Assembly: GCF_036924745.1 (NCBI RefSeq)
Contig: NZ_JAZHSD010000001.1
Span: 1,426,001 to 1,490,000 of the forward strand
Source: Bradyrhizobium sp. AZCC 1693
Lineage (GTDB): Bacteria > Pseudomonadota > Alphaproteobacteria > Rhizobiales > Xanthobacteraceae
DNA length: 64,000 nt
Direction: 5' to 3'
The notes below the pieces were generated by a model. It did no database searches and was not told the origin of the DNA. It worked only from the letters and a program-made list of their open reading frames with translations. Numbering within the stretch: the first letter of the stretch is position 1; each line of letters opens with the position of its first letter. This document shows positions 16,582 through 25,348 of the stretch, piece by piece. The translations under genes and the position numbers were made by a program.

Positions 16582-16992
16582 TCAGCTTCCCGGCGTCCAG
16601 GCCTGATAATCGCCGGTGGCCTTGGGGCGGCGGCCGCTGACCAGCGTCGAGCCGGAGGGGCGATAGGCCGCGGGCGTGCCGGTCAGGTTGGGAACATGCG
16701 GCTTTTCCCATTCCCGCGGCGTGTAGCTCTCCTCGGTCGGGGCAACATCGACGGTGTGATGCAGCCAGCCATGCCATGACGGCGGCACCCGACTCGCCTC
16801 GGCATACCCATTATAGATCACCCAGCGCCGCTCGAAGCCGAGCGTCGGATCGATCTTGCGGCCTTTGGTGCGATAGTAGCGGTTGCCCTGCTCGTCCAGG
16901 CCGACCAGTTCGCCGAATCGCCACGTCCACAATTGCGTGCCGAACGTCTGACCGCTCCACCAGGTGAAAAATTTCAGCAGAAACAGCTTCAT
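16582..16992 (-). CDS. NDUFA12-family complex I accessory protein
   Basis: A 136-residue homologue of the mitochondrial complex I subunit NDUFA12 (B17.2), which is found in alphaproteobacterial complex I as a supernumerary subunit. Conserved blocks are FGTQLWTWRFGELVGLDEQG, RYYRTKGRKIDPTLGFERRW, VIYNGYAEASRVPP, WHGWLHH, and the C-terminal WEKPHVPNLTGTPAAYRPSG. The start is ATG 16992; the longer open frame is unsupported. It is about 31 kb from the nuo operon, so its expression must be coordinated in trans. Confidence 0.93.
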   Translation of the reverse strand: MKLFLLKFFTWWSGQTFGTQLWTWRFGELVGLDEQGNRYYRTKGRKIDPTLGFERRWVIYNGYAEASRVPPSWHGWLHHTVDVAPTEESYTPREWEKPHVPNLTGTPAAYRPSGSTLVSGRRPKATGDYQAWTPGS

Positions 16993-17259
16993 GAGGGCTC
17001 GGCCGGTTCGAGATGTCGTGCCGCTCTGATGCCACCGGAGCGCCGGATTGTCCAGACAAAGGCTGATATTGCAGCCCTGCCGGACCGGTCCTTGCACGGC
17101 CCGATCGCGCCCGCGCATGGTCGCGGAACCGGCGCAATCCGTTCACTCCGCGTACAGTTCCGGTCTGACAGGTTCGGCTTGCGCGCAATCAATACGCGGG
17201 CTCGGGAACGTCCGCCCGCTGAACGGGTTAGGGCCTATATCCCGCAAATGGAGCCAACA

Positions 17260-17925
17260 ATGATCAACCTGAAAGTTTTGAGTACAGCGGCGGCAATTGC
17301 GCTTGTGTTGCCGATAGTCGCGTCGAGCATCAGCCCCGTCCAGGCGCAGGATTCCGGCAGAGGCGGCGCGGCGGCCGGTGGCGGCGGTGCCAGGGGCGGC
17401 GGCGGCGGTGCAGCTATTGGCGGTGGCGGTGGCTCTAGAGGCGGTGGTGGCGGCGCCGTCGCACCCGGCGGTGGTGGCGGCTTTAGAGGTGGCGGCATGG
17501 CCGTTGCACCCGGCGGCGGTAGCGGCTTCAGAACTGGCGGGGCGGCCGTTGCACCCAGCGGTGATCGCGGCTTCAGATCCGGCGCCGTTGCCGGCACTGG
17601 CGTTGGCGGAGGTCCCGTCGCGGGCGGCGCGTACTCAGGCGGCGGCCGCTATTACGGCGGCGGCTATCGGCACCACCGTGGCGGCGGTTTCTGGCCGGGC
17701 TTCGCGATCGGGGCTGGCGTCGGGTCGGCCTATGGCTATTACGACAACAGCCCCTACTACTACGATGACTCGGCCGGCTATTACGACGACAGCGTAGTCG
17801 CCGAGGCACCGCCGGCCGGTGATGATTCTGTGGCGTATTGCATGCAGAGGTACAAATCCTACGATCCGGCGTCAGGAACCTATCTTGGCTATGACGGACA
17901 ACGGCATCCCTGCCCGGTCCAATAG
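17260..17925 (+). CDS. Secreted glycine-rich protein with C-terminal BA14K-like domain
   Basis: A 221-residue protein. Residues 1-28 form a signal peptide (MINLKVLSTAAAIALVLPIV, cleavage near VQAQ). About 90 residues of Gly-rich repeats follow (units such as GGGGGFRGGG and AVAPGG). A Gly/Tyr/His stretch and an acidic Tyr-rich stretch come next. The C-terminal block YCMQRYKSYDPASGTYLGYD ends with GQRHPCP, the BA14K domain first described in a Brucella immunoreactive protein. The start is ATG 17260, with GGAG six bases before it. The protein is probably exported to the periplasm or surface. Confidence 0.85.
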   Translation: MINLKVLSTAAAIALVLPIVASSISPVQAQDSGRGGAAAGGGGARGGGGGAAIGGGGGSRGGGGGAVAPGGGGGFRGGGMAVAPGGGSGFRTGGAAVAPSGDRGFRSGAVAGTGVGGGPVAGGAYSGGGRYYGGGYRHHRGGGFWPGFAIGAGVGSAYGYYDNSPYYYDDSAGYYDDSVVAEAPPAGDDSVAYCMQRYKSYDPASGTYLGYDGQRHPCPVQ

Positions 17926-17959
17926 CGCGATATCTTGAGTTCGAAGGGCGGCGCATTCC

Positions 17960-18432
17960 CCTGCGCCGTCCTTTCGTTTGCGAAATTGCGCGCGCAGCGC
18001 CACCGTCACCCCGCCGAGCGTGAACACCTGCGCCGCGATCTCGCGCAGACCGAGCGGCTCGCGCAGCATGGCGCCGCCGCAAGCACCCCGATGACGGGGA
18101 CCAGCAAGGTTCCAATCGAGGCGGTGGCCGCCGGCAGCCGCTCGAGCGCGGCAAACCAGCACATAGCACAGGCAGAACTGGATCAGCGTCGTATAGAGCA
18201 GCGACGCCCAGCCGACATATGACATCGCGGCCGGTTGCGGCTGCTCGACCGCAAGCCGCCAGCGCCGCGGCGCCGACGATGCCGCACAGGCCGCGCGAGG
18301 ACAATGGCCGCCATTCCGTCAGCAAATGTTTCATGATCGGGAGTTGAGGCCCCACCCGACCGACGTAACCGCGAACATGATGAGCCCGAGCGGCGACAAC
18401 CGGTCGCGGCCCGCGTGATGGATTGGCGGCAT
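17960..18432 (-). pseudogene. Decayed EamA/DMT-family transporter gene
   Basis: Pieces in different minus-strand frames align in order with the intact transporter at 25809-26705. The first is an N-terminal LSPLGLIMFAVTSVGWGLN (start near 18432). The second is LPIMKHLLTEWRPLSSRG with GIVGAAALAA. The third is SYVGWASLLYTTLIQFCLCYV, and the last is REPLGLREIAAQVFTLGGVT. The total span is about 470 bases against about 900 for the intact gene, so the middle is deleted and at least two frame changes have occurred. This is clear gene decay and not a base-calling effect. Confidence 0.8.
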
Positions 18433-18612
18433 GGCGGGCTTAGATCCGGAACCGGGAGCGCATTTGTTCTCGTTCTGACACAGCGAAACGCAATTGCCCT
18501 CAACAACTTTTATGTGCACTCTATCATACAGACGACCTGTCGGCGTTTCGACTTAATCGTCAGATGGGATGTGCTGGTCACCTGGCCGCCGCCCGAGGAA
18601 GAAGGGATCATC

Positions 18613-19017
18613 GTGCCGCGCGTTCTCGTGGTCGATGACGACCCGATGGTATGCGTCGCCATCGAGGTTTGTCTGACGCGCAAGGGTTTCGAGGTCACCG
18701 TTGCCGACGGTGGTGAAGCGGGAATGCGCGCACTCGAATCCTCCGATTTCGACGTCATGCTGGTCGACGTATTCGTGCCGCATATGCGCGGCTTCGAATC
18801 GATCCGGATGTTTCACGAGCGCAGGCCGGACCTGCCGATCGTCGCGATGTCGGGCTACGCCTTCGCCAACACCGAACGTGCACCGGATTTCCTGCGGATG
18901 ACCATCGAGCTCGGCGCGGCATGCTGCCTGCGCAAACCCTTTACGCCGGACGCGCTGTTGACCTCGGTCAATCAGTGCATCACCACACCGAAAGCTTCCG
19001 CGCGCCACTCAAAATAA
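18613..19017 (+). CDS. Single-domain response regulator (CheY-like)
   Basis: A 134-residue stand-alone receiver domain starting at a GTG. The acidic cluster is D8-D10 (VLVVDDDP), the phosphoacceptor is D52 (VMLVDVFVPHM), the switch Ser is S80 (VAMSGYA) and the conserved Lys is K108 (CLRKPF). There is no output domain. It ends 18 bases before the hybrid histidine kinase gene, so the two probably form one signalling unit. The open frame upstream of 18613 has no ribosome site and no receiver features. Confidence 0.9.
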   Translation: MPRVLVVDDDPMVCVAIEVCLTRKGFEVTVADGGEAGMRALESSDFDVMLVDVFVPHMRGFESIRMFHERRPDLPIVAMSGYAFANTERAPDFLRMTIELGAACCLRKPFTPDALLTSVNQCITTPKASARHSK

Positions 19018-19035
19018 TGAAGTAAGCAACTGGCA

Positions 19036-21275
19036 ATGCCCTCGCAGCGTATCATCCTTGGAATTGGCCTCGCTATCCTCCTCGTTATCGGCGCTGCCTC
19101 GATCGGTTTGGACCTCAAGTCGCGGTCCGATAGCGCTTCCGTCGACCGTGCGCTTGGAATACTCGCGAAACTCTCCGACATGCGCCCGCAGCTGCGCCGG
19201 GCGGAAAGCGCGGCGCGCGCCTTCGCACTTACCGGCGATCAGCAATTCGCCAAGGAATACCGCGAGGCCAGCGACGCGATCCTGCTGGCGGTCGCGGCAC
19301 TGATTGAAGCCGTCAAGGCCAATCCCACCGAAAGGCAGTTGATCGAAGAGACCAAAGCGCTGGTGGAGCGCCAGATTGAAATCAATGGCGAGTTAATCAG
19401 GCTCCGGACCACGGGAGACAACGCCGCCGTCGCGGCGCTCGTCGGTCAGGAGGACCGGGCGGCCACGGCCGCGATCGCCGGAAATCTCGAAAAGGCGGTG
19501 GGCGGAAGAGCGTCGGCTGCTCTTCGCGAGGCGCGCCGAATCCGAAACCAACGGGACGTTCCTGCTGGCGATTGATCTCGCCGGCGTAGCGCTGATCCTG
19601 ATCCTCGCCACCGTGCTGACGCTGTCGACCCGCCGCTCGCGCCGGGAACTGCAGGATTCGCTGAGCGCCACCCAGGCCACCAACGAGGCGCTGGAGGCCG
19701 CAGTCGCCGAGCGCACCGAGCATCTGGTCGCCGCGCATGACGAACTCAGGCTTTCGGCCGCGGTCCTGCGCAGCACCTTTCACAGCATGGCGGAGGCGGT
19801 GCTCGTCATCGACACCAAGGGGGAGGTTTTGCTCTCCAACCCGGCCGCCGAGAAGATGCTGCGCTACCGGCCGGGCATGACGGTCGAGTTGCTGCGCTCG
19901 CTCAGCACGGTTTTTCATGCCGACGGCGTCACCCCGCTGCTGGTCCAGGACATGCCCGCGTCGCGGGCGCTGCGCGGCGAAGCGTTCGATGCGATCGAAA
20001 TCGTGGTGCGCCCCGTCAGCGGCAATCCTCCCGCTCATCTCGTGATCAGCGGCCGGCCGCTGCGCGATGCCTCGGGCGCCATCAGCGGCGCAGCGCTGGT
20101 CTACCACGACGCCACCGCCTCGCGCGAAACCGAGCATAAGCTGCAGCAGGCGCAGAAGCTCGACGCCATCGGCAAGCTCACCGGCGGCGTCGCGCACGAC
20201 TTCAACAACATGCTGACCGTAATCACCGGCACCACCGAGTCCCTGGTCGCAGGCCTGAAGGATCAGCCGGCGCTGCAAAAGACCGCCGAGTTGATCGACC
20301 AGGCGGCGGAACGCTGCAGCGAACTGATCCAGCATCTGCTCGCCTTTGCCCGCCGCCAGCCGCTGCAGCCACGCAACGTCGACATCAACGCCACCGTGCT
20401 CGATATCGCCAAACTGCTTCGGCCGACGCTCGGCGAGCAGGTCGAGGTCAATTCGATCCTCGAGCAGGAAGTGGCGACCGCCCATATCGACCCCTCGCAG
20501 CTCGCCAACTCCCTGCTCAACATGGCGATCAATGCCCGCGACGCGATGCCGAACGGCGGCAAGCTCTTGCTGGAGACGCGCAACGTCGTGCTCGATGAAG
20601 CCTATGCGCAGGCCAATCCAGATGTGAAGCCCGGCCCCTATGTGATGCTCGCCGTCAGCGACACCGGCGCCGGCATGCCTCAGGACGTGCTCGACAAGGT
20701 GTTCGAGCCGTTCTTCACCACCAAGGAAGTCGGTAAGGGCTCAGGCCTCGGCCTGAGCATGGTCTACGGCTTCGTCAAACAGTCCGGCGGACACATCCGG
20801 ATCTACAGCGAGGTCGGCCACGGCACTACGATCAAACTCTATCTGCCGCCCGCCCGCGGCCAGGTCGAGGCGGCGCCAGCCGCCGTCGCCGCGCCGCTGC
20901 CGCACGGCAACGAGACCGTCCTGGTGGTGGAAGACGACGCGCTGGTGCGCAACTTCGTCGCTGCGCAGTTGCAGAGCCTTGGCTACCGCACGGTGGCCGC
21001 CCGCCAATGGACCGGCGGCGATGGTCATGATCGACAACGGCGAGAGGTTCGACCTCTTGTTCACCGATGTCATCATGCCGGGCAGCATGTCCGGGCGCGA
21101 ACTGGCGGAGAAGGTGTTGAAGCTGCGGCCCGGCATCAAGGTGCTCTACACGTCAGGCTATACCGACAACGCGATCGTTCACCAGGGCCGCCTCGACCCC
21201 GGCGTGCTGCTGCTGACCAAGCCGTATCGGAAATCACAATTGGCGAACATGGTCCGCCGCGCGTTGTCGGGGTAG
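19036..21275 (+). pseudogene. CHASE3-domain hybrid histidine kinase, disrupted by two +1 frameshifts
   Basis: Three overlapping frames together give one normal hybrid kinase of about 745 residues. In order they show an N-terminal membrane anchor (IILGIGLAILLVIGA), a CHASE3 sensor (LRRAESAARAFALTGDQQF), a second membrane segment (FLLAIDLAGVALILILATVL) and a PAS-like part (HSMAEAVLVIDTKGEVLLSN). The HisKA site GKLTGGVAHDFNNML follows, then an HATPase domain (NMAINARDAMPNGG, DTGAGM, GSGLGLSMV) and a C-terminal receiver (VLVVEDDA, LLFTDVIMPG, LTKPYRKSQ). The first break is near 19504 (GGCGGAAGAG, one G too many) and the second near 21002 (GCCGCCCGCC, one C too many). Everything else is intact, so recent mutation or sequence error is likely. 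Confidence 0.85.
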
Positions 21276-21312
21276 AGGGATTCTGGGGAAGAGGCAATTC
21301 TGGGATGAGCCA

Positions 21313-21645
21313 ATGGCCGACGTGATATACAAGCGCTGCTATTTCGATTGGGGCGGACGATGCGCCTATTGCGACGTTGCACTCTCCCGGCAAAAGACGG
21401 GCGGCAAGGTCAAGGCCAGCATCGACCATTTCATCCCGCTCGCAAAGGGAGGTCCGAGTAGCAGGAGCAATCGCGTGCTGTCCTGCTACCCCTGCAATCT
21501 CGCCAAGGGCGACACCGATCCGCGCGAGACGAATCAATGGTCCCATGTCGAACAGCGGCTTGCCGAGATCGCCGCTTCGCCGCTCATCAGTCACCGGCGC
21601 CTCAAGGAGCTTATTCCCGAACTGGTGAAACGAGTCGCCATCTAG
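21313..21645 (+). CDS. HNH endonuclease family protein
   Basis: A 110-residue protein with the HNH fold: a CAYC zinc knuckle near residue 17, ASIDHFIPLAKGG with the catalytic His near residue 39, and NRVLSCYPCNLAKGD carrying the second Cys pair and Asn. HNH proteins of this size act as nicking or restriction-type nucleases. No methylase, integrase or phage gene is adjacent. It starts 38 bases after the kinase stop and could be read through from it. Confidence 0.85.
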   Translation: MADVIYKRCYFDWGGRCAYCDVALSRQKTGGKVKASIDHFIPLAKGGPSSRSNRVLSCYPCNLAKGDTDPRETNQWSHVEQRLAEIAASPLISHRRLKELIPELVKRVAI

Positions 21646-21706
21646 GGCAGGATCGAGGGAATCCGTGTCGGGCCGCCATTCTCGAACCACCCTTCCCCGC
21701 CCCTCA

Positions 21707-22768
21707 CTACGAGCCCGACCCGCCCGCCACGATCTTCTCGTTCAGTTTCTGATCGACAGTCTGCACCGTGCGGTCGATCTCGGCATTGGGCGCGCCAAGC
21801 TCATGCGAAATCAACTTCACCAGAAGGTCGACCCGCTCGATGAAGGGCGCTCCAGCAGCAACCGCGCGCGCCGCAGATGACGGCTTGAGCAGGCTTTCCG
21901 CCGCCTTGGCATATTTCTCGAAAGGCACCTGATCCGCCGGGTCAGCGCCCAGACGGCGGGCGATGCCGTCGACATGGTCATAGATCGACTGCGAGAGTTT
22001 CAGGTCGCCGTGCACGGCGTCGCGGATCGACTGCGGCTCGTGCGGCGTGATGCAGCGGTAATTCCCGGTCAGCAGCATCGACCATTTGGCCAGCGGAACG
22101 AACAGCGAGTCGAACACCTTGAGTTTTACCGGAACGTCCTTGCCGTCCAGCGTCACCGCGTCGATATCGGCTTCGAGCTCGCGAAGCATCTTGTTGTGCT
22201 GCTCGTCTGCAAATGCCGCGGCCTTGAAGTTGGTCGGCAGGCCGACGTGAAGGACGTTCGCCGCCTCTTCCGGCGGACGGAAGGCCTGCGGATCGGGCGA
22301 GCACAGCGACACCAGTCCCGGCTTGAACCGCTCCCATACCGATGCATTGGTATAGGCCTCCTCCAGGTCCATGTCCGCCAGCGCCGGGATGCGCTTGAGA
22401 TAGGGCAGCGGCGGCATGTTCATGATCGAAAGACAAGGAAGCCCCGCCGTAGCGATCTTGATCATCAGAACCCGGATCGTGTGGTTGGTGTATTGCGGCT
22501 CTTGCATCGCAAGGCCGACCAGCTCGTAACGGGAAAGGTCGACTTCGGCGGGCGTGGTCGCGTCCAGTTTGCCGGGCAGATCGCGCGAGAAGATCGCGCG
22601 GTGCACCGCCTCGTCGCGCAGCTTGATGCGAACTTCGGTACCGTCGCGATTGATAAGGTCCGCCGTCTTCCTCCGGCAAACCAGGGTCACGTTGTGGCCC
22701 GCCATCAAAAGCTTCGTCGCCAGCAAGGAACCGTAGGAGGCTCCAAGGATCAAAATGTTGCGCGCCAT
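21707..22768 (-). CDS. PanE/ApbA-like NAD(P)-binding oxidoreductase, ketopantoate reductase family
   Basis: A 353-residue protein starting at ATG 22768. The N-terminal Rossmann motif is ARNILILGASYGSLLATKLL, followed by HNVTLVCRR, as in ketopantoate-reductase-like dehydrogenases. The C-terminal region is helical. I do not see the exact catalytic Lys/Glu arrangement of true PanE, so it is probably a distant oxidoreductase of unknown substrate. The start is preceded by AAAGAGAG. A clean inverted repeat lies 19 bases further upstream, suggesting regulation by a dedicated repressor. The open frame before 22768 is not supported. Confidence 0.7.
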   Translation of the reverse strand: MARNILILGASYGSLLATKLLMAGHNVTLVCRRKTADLINRDGTEVRIKLRDEAVHRAIFSRDLPGKLDATTPAEVDLSRYELVGLAMQEPQYTNHTIRVLMIKIATAGLPCLSIMNMPPLPYLKRIPALADMDLEEAYTNASVWERFKPGLVSLCSPDPQAFRPPEEAANVLHVGLPTNFKAAAFADEQHNKMLRELEADIDAVTLDGKDVPVKLKVFDSLFVPLAKWSMLLTGNYRCITPHEPQSIRDAVHGDLKLSQSIYDHVDGIARRLGADPADQVPFEKYAKAAESLLKPSSAARAVAAGAPFIERVDLLVKLISHELGAPNAEIDRTVQTVDQKLNEKIVAGGSGS

Positions 22769-22786
22769 ACTCTCTCTTTCACGTAT

Positions 22787-22805
22787 TATACCAGATACAG
22801 GTATA
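22787..22805. promoter_or_regulatory. Inverted repeat, probable operator of the PanE-like gene
   Basis: TATACC and GGTATA are separated by seven bases, giving a 19-base symmetrical site 19 bases upstream of the start at 22768. The spacing and size suit a TetR or GntR type dimer. No regulator gene of that type is next to it. Confidence 0.5.
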
Positions 22806-23412
22806 CCAGAATTACTCCGCCCGATGCCTACTGCAAATGGCGGGGTATTACAATCACACAACGGGTTCTCAATTTCGTCCTCTACGCATGCTATCGTATT
22901 CACCGCACTTGGTGGCACTCCAACGCCATCATGCTTTGCGCTTCGCCTGTTACGACCGCCGGCCCCAGCACCGCAAAGATGGGATTGTTGCGGCAGACGT
23001 CTGTGACGCTGCGGAAGAGCGCCCCCCTCTTCCCAAGAGCGCGCTTCACTAGTCTCGACCTAAAGAGGGTCCATACGGCGAAGCGATCGATCGCCGCGTT
23101 CCGATTCAATCGATCCGGCTCTAGACCGGTCTCCCCCAGGCTCCTGCCACCTTTCGCCGATCACGACGATTGACTGGACTGGTGCGCGGCGGCGCCCCAG
23201 CCTGTGCTCCGAAGTTGTACGAATGGTCTCCTTGAACTTCGATTCCTCGGTCGACGCCACGAACGAACCGGCCTGCCCGCCGCCGGTTTGGCCAGATCCG
23301 ATTTGCGGCCAGCAGCGGCCGTTCTCACGTTACAATCTTATTGATACTTGAACGCTGGCTCACATCGATAGCTTGCAAGTTCTCGGGCAAATGCTGCATT
23401 GCAAAGCGTGAA
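22806..23412. other. Intergenic stretch without a recognised gene
   Basis: About 600 bases with only short open frames on both strands and no family signature. Base composition is less GC-rich than in the neighbouring core genes. Nothing definite was seen before the inverted repeat at 23413. Confidence 0.5.
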
Positions 23413-23430
23413 TTAGCGTGTTTCCGCTAA
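23413..23430. promoter_or_regulatory. Inverted repeat upstream of the Tad-type genes
   Basis: TTAGCG and CGCTAA flank six bases, 86 bases before the start at 23517. It may be an operator or a transcript hairpin for the three-gene pilus-like operon. The evidence is symmetry and position only. Confidence 0.4.
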
Positions 23431-23516
23431 AAATTTCCGATCCTCATTGAAGCCTCCTTAAGTCGACTGCATCAACCTGTATCGGGAAAATTATGCAATT
23501 GCGCGCAGGAGAGGTC

Positions 23517-24833
23517 ATGAGCCTTGGAAATATCTGCAGCCGCATCGGCCGAATTCCACACCAATGGTCGCAGGATCAAGTTGGTCAGCGCCAAAACCGC
23601 GGCCATCTATTTCGTCACTTCATTCGTGATGAATCGGGCAGCTATGTGATCCTCTCTGCGTTGATGATGCCCGTCCTGGTTGGTGCCGCCAGCCTTGGCA
23701 CCGAGGTCGGGTGGTGGCTCTACAAGCACAAGAACATGCAGAGCGCGGCAGATTCTGGCGCGGTGAGCGCAGCGACCGCTGGCAGCAACCTGATGGCTGA
23801 AGCCAATGCGGTCACCGCAACCTATGGCTACGCAAATGCGGTGAACAATGTCACCATAACCGTCAACCAGCCACCGAAGACGGGCAACTATGCTTCGAAC
23901 GGGCAGGCCGTTGAAGTCATCGTCAGCCAGCCGCAGCAACGGCTCTTGTCCTCGCTATTCGGATCCGATCCCGTGCTCATCACGGCGCGCGCGGTGGCCC
24001 TACAAAATTCCGGATCGGGCTGTGTGCTAGCCCTCAACTCGACTGCCAGCCCTGCTGTGAATGTAAGCGGCAGCAATAAGCTTAATTTGATCAACTGCAA
24101 TCTCTACAGCAACTCAAGCGCAAGTCCATCGCTGAACGTCAGCGGCAGTGCCACGGTTTCTGCCAATCAGGTCGGCGTAGTTGGCGACGTGTCGGGGGCG
24201 GGCAACATCACGGCAACCAACGGCATCCGCACTCATGTGCAGCCGATCGCTGATCCCTACGCGAACGTATCCCCACCCTCGCAGCCGAGTTGCACCAGCG
24301 CCAAGATCACCGTGAACGCCAATGGCAAGACCAACTACCTCAGCCCGGGTTGTTATCGCGGCGATATCACCGTTAATGCAGGAGCGACGCTAAACCTGGA
24401 CCCTGGGATTTACTACTTGGACGGAGCGAACCTGAGCGTGGCGGGCAATGCCACGATCACGGGTACAGGCGTGACCCTGGTCTTTACAGGTTCGGGCAGC
24501 AGCTGGGGCACAGCTTCGATCGGCAGCAATGCGATCATTGATCTGACGGCGCCAACCTCAGGAACGACGCAAGGCATTGTCCTGTATGGCGACCGCAAAA
24601 TGCCCGCAGGTACGGCCTTCAATCTGACGGGCGGCGGCACGCAGAATTTCGGTGGCGCCATTTACCTGCCAAAAGCGAACCTAAGCTTCAGCGGCGGAAA
24701 TGGCACGACCACCTCCTGCACAAAAATCATCGCCGATACTGTCACCTTCACCGGCATGTCAAATGTTCAGGTCAATTGCTCCGCGCTTGGCACCGCGGCC
24801 ATCGGCACACTGACCGCGCAACTGGTTCAATGA
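23517..24833 (+). CDS. TadG/TadE-like secreted protein with long beta-solenoid-like region
   Basis: A 438-residue protein starting at ATG 23517 behind AGGAGAGG. Residues 30-70 resemble the Flp/Tad minor-pilin N-terminus (RDESGSYVILSALMMPVLVG, then LGTEVGWWLYKHKNMQSAAD). The rest is unusual. From about residue 160 it consists of short Ser/Thr/Asn/Gly-rich strands with recurring units such as LNVSGSATVSANQ, ITVNAGATLNLDPGIYYLDG and LSVAGNATITGTGVTL. These look like rungs of a right-handed beta-helix. Cysteines are spaced along this part. It is probably tethered by the N-terminal helix and exposed outside the membrane. The next two genes are also Tad-like. Confidence 0.75.
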   Translation: MSLGNICSRIGRIPHQWSQDQVGQRQNRGHLFRHFIRDESGSYVILSALMMPVLVGAASLGTEVGWWLYKHKNMQSAADSGAVSAATAGSNLMAEANAVTATYGYANAVNNVTITVNQPPKTGNYASNGQAVEVIVSQPQQRLLSSLFGSDPVLITARAVALQNSGSGCVLALNSTASPAVNVSGSNKLNLINCNLYSNSSASPSLNVSGSATVSANQVGVVGDVSGAGNITATNGIRTHVQPIADPYANVSPPSQPSCTSAKITVNANGKTNYLSPGCYRGDITVNAGATLNLDPGIYYLDGANLSVAGNATITGTGVTLVFTGSGSSWGTASIGSNAIIDLTAPTSGTTQGIVLYGDRKMPAGTAFNLTGGGTQNFGGAIYLPKANLSFSGGNGTTTSCTKIIADTVTFTGMSNVQVNCSALGTAAIGTLTAQLVQ

Positions 24834-24844
24834 GGTTGCCTCAC

Positions 24845-25348
24845 ATGAGCGCTCGAAACTCGTCATGCCATACCCGATTCCGACCATTTGGCACACTTCA
24901 TCGCCTTTTTCGAAACGCCCTGCGCGGTACAGGCGGCGCCGCGGCGATCGAATTCGCAATCATGATCCCGCTATTCTCCCTGATGGTGGTCTCGGTGACG
25001 GATATCGGTCTCGCCGTCTACCGCAAGATGCAAGTTGAGAATGTTGCGCAGGCTGGGGCTCAGTACGCCATTGCGCGCGGCTTTAACAAGACCGGCATCT
25101 CCAACGCCGTGACCAGCGCCACGAATTCCTCCGCGATCTCTGCATCACCCGAGCCGGTTCAGTTTTGTGGCTGCCCGACGAGCACAGGGGTCAGCACCGT
25201 GAGCTGCGGTACAGTCTGCTCGAGCGGCGCAGTGGCCGGAACATATGCCAAAGTTTCGGCGCAGGCGACGTATTATACGCTCATCAATTATCAGATCGTT
25301 GCTAGCACCTACGGCTTCAACGCGCAGTCCACGGCGAGGCTGCAGTGA
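24845..25348 (+). CDS. TadE-family pilus assembly protein
   Basis: A 167-residue protein with a basic N-terminus and the TadE hydrophobic helix (GGAAAIEFAIMIPLFSLMVV) containing the typical Glu. A pilin-like exported C-terminus follows, with a cluster of cysteines (FCGCPTSTG, SCGTVCSSG). I chose ATG 24845 because GAGGTT lies seven bases before it. ATG 24830, which overlaps the previous stop codon, is the alternative. It is co-transcribed with its two neighbours. TadE-type proteins are minor pilins or assembly factors of Flp pili, but no tad ATPase or secretin is in this window. Confidence 0.8.
   Translation: MSARNSSCHTRFRPFGTLHRLFRNALRGTGGAAAIEFAIMIPLFSLMVVSVTDIGLAVYRKMQVENVAQAGAQYAIARGFNKTGISNAVTSATNSSAISASPEPVQFCGCPTSTGVSTVSCGTVCSSGAVAGTYAKVSAQATYYTLINYQIVASTYGFNAQSTARLQ

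Noticed and set aside
17378..17600. A tandem repeat array in the BA14K gene
   Set aside because: The GGC/GGT repetition simply encodes the Gly-rich region and has no fixed unit at DNA level.
22900..23109. A 69-codon frame on the minus strand in the gap before the Tad-type genes
   Set aside because: No motif, no ribosome site and unusual composition; it looks like non-coding or decayed repeat sequence.
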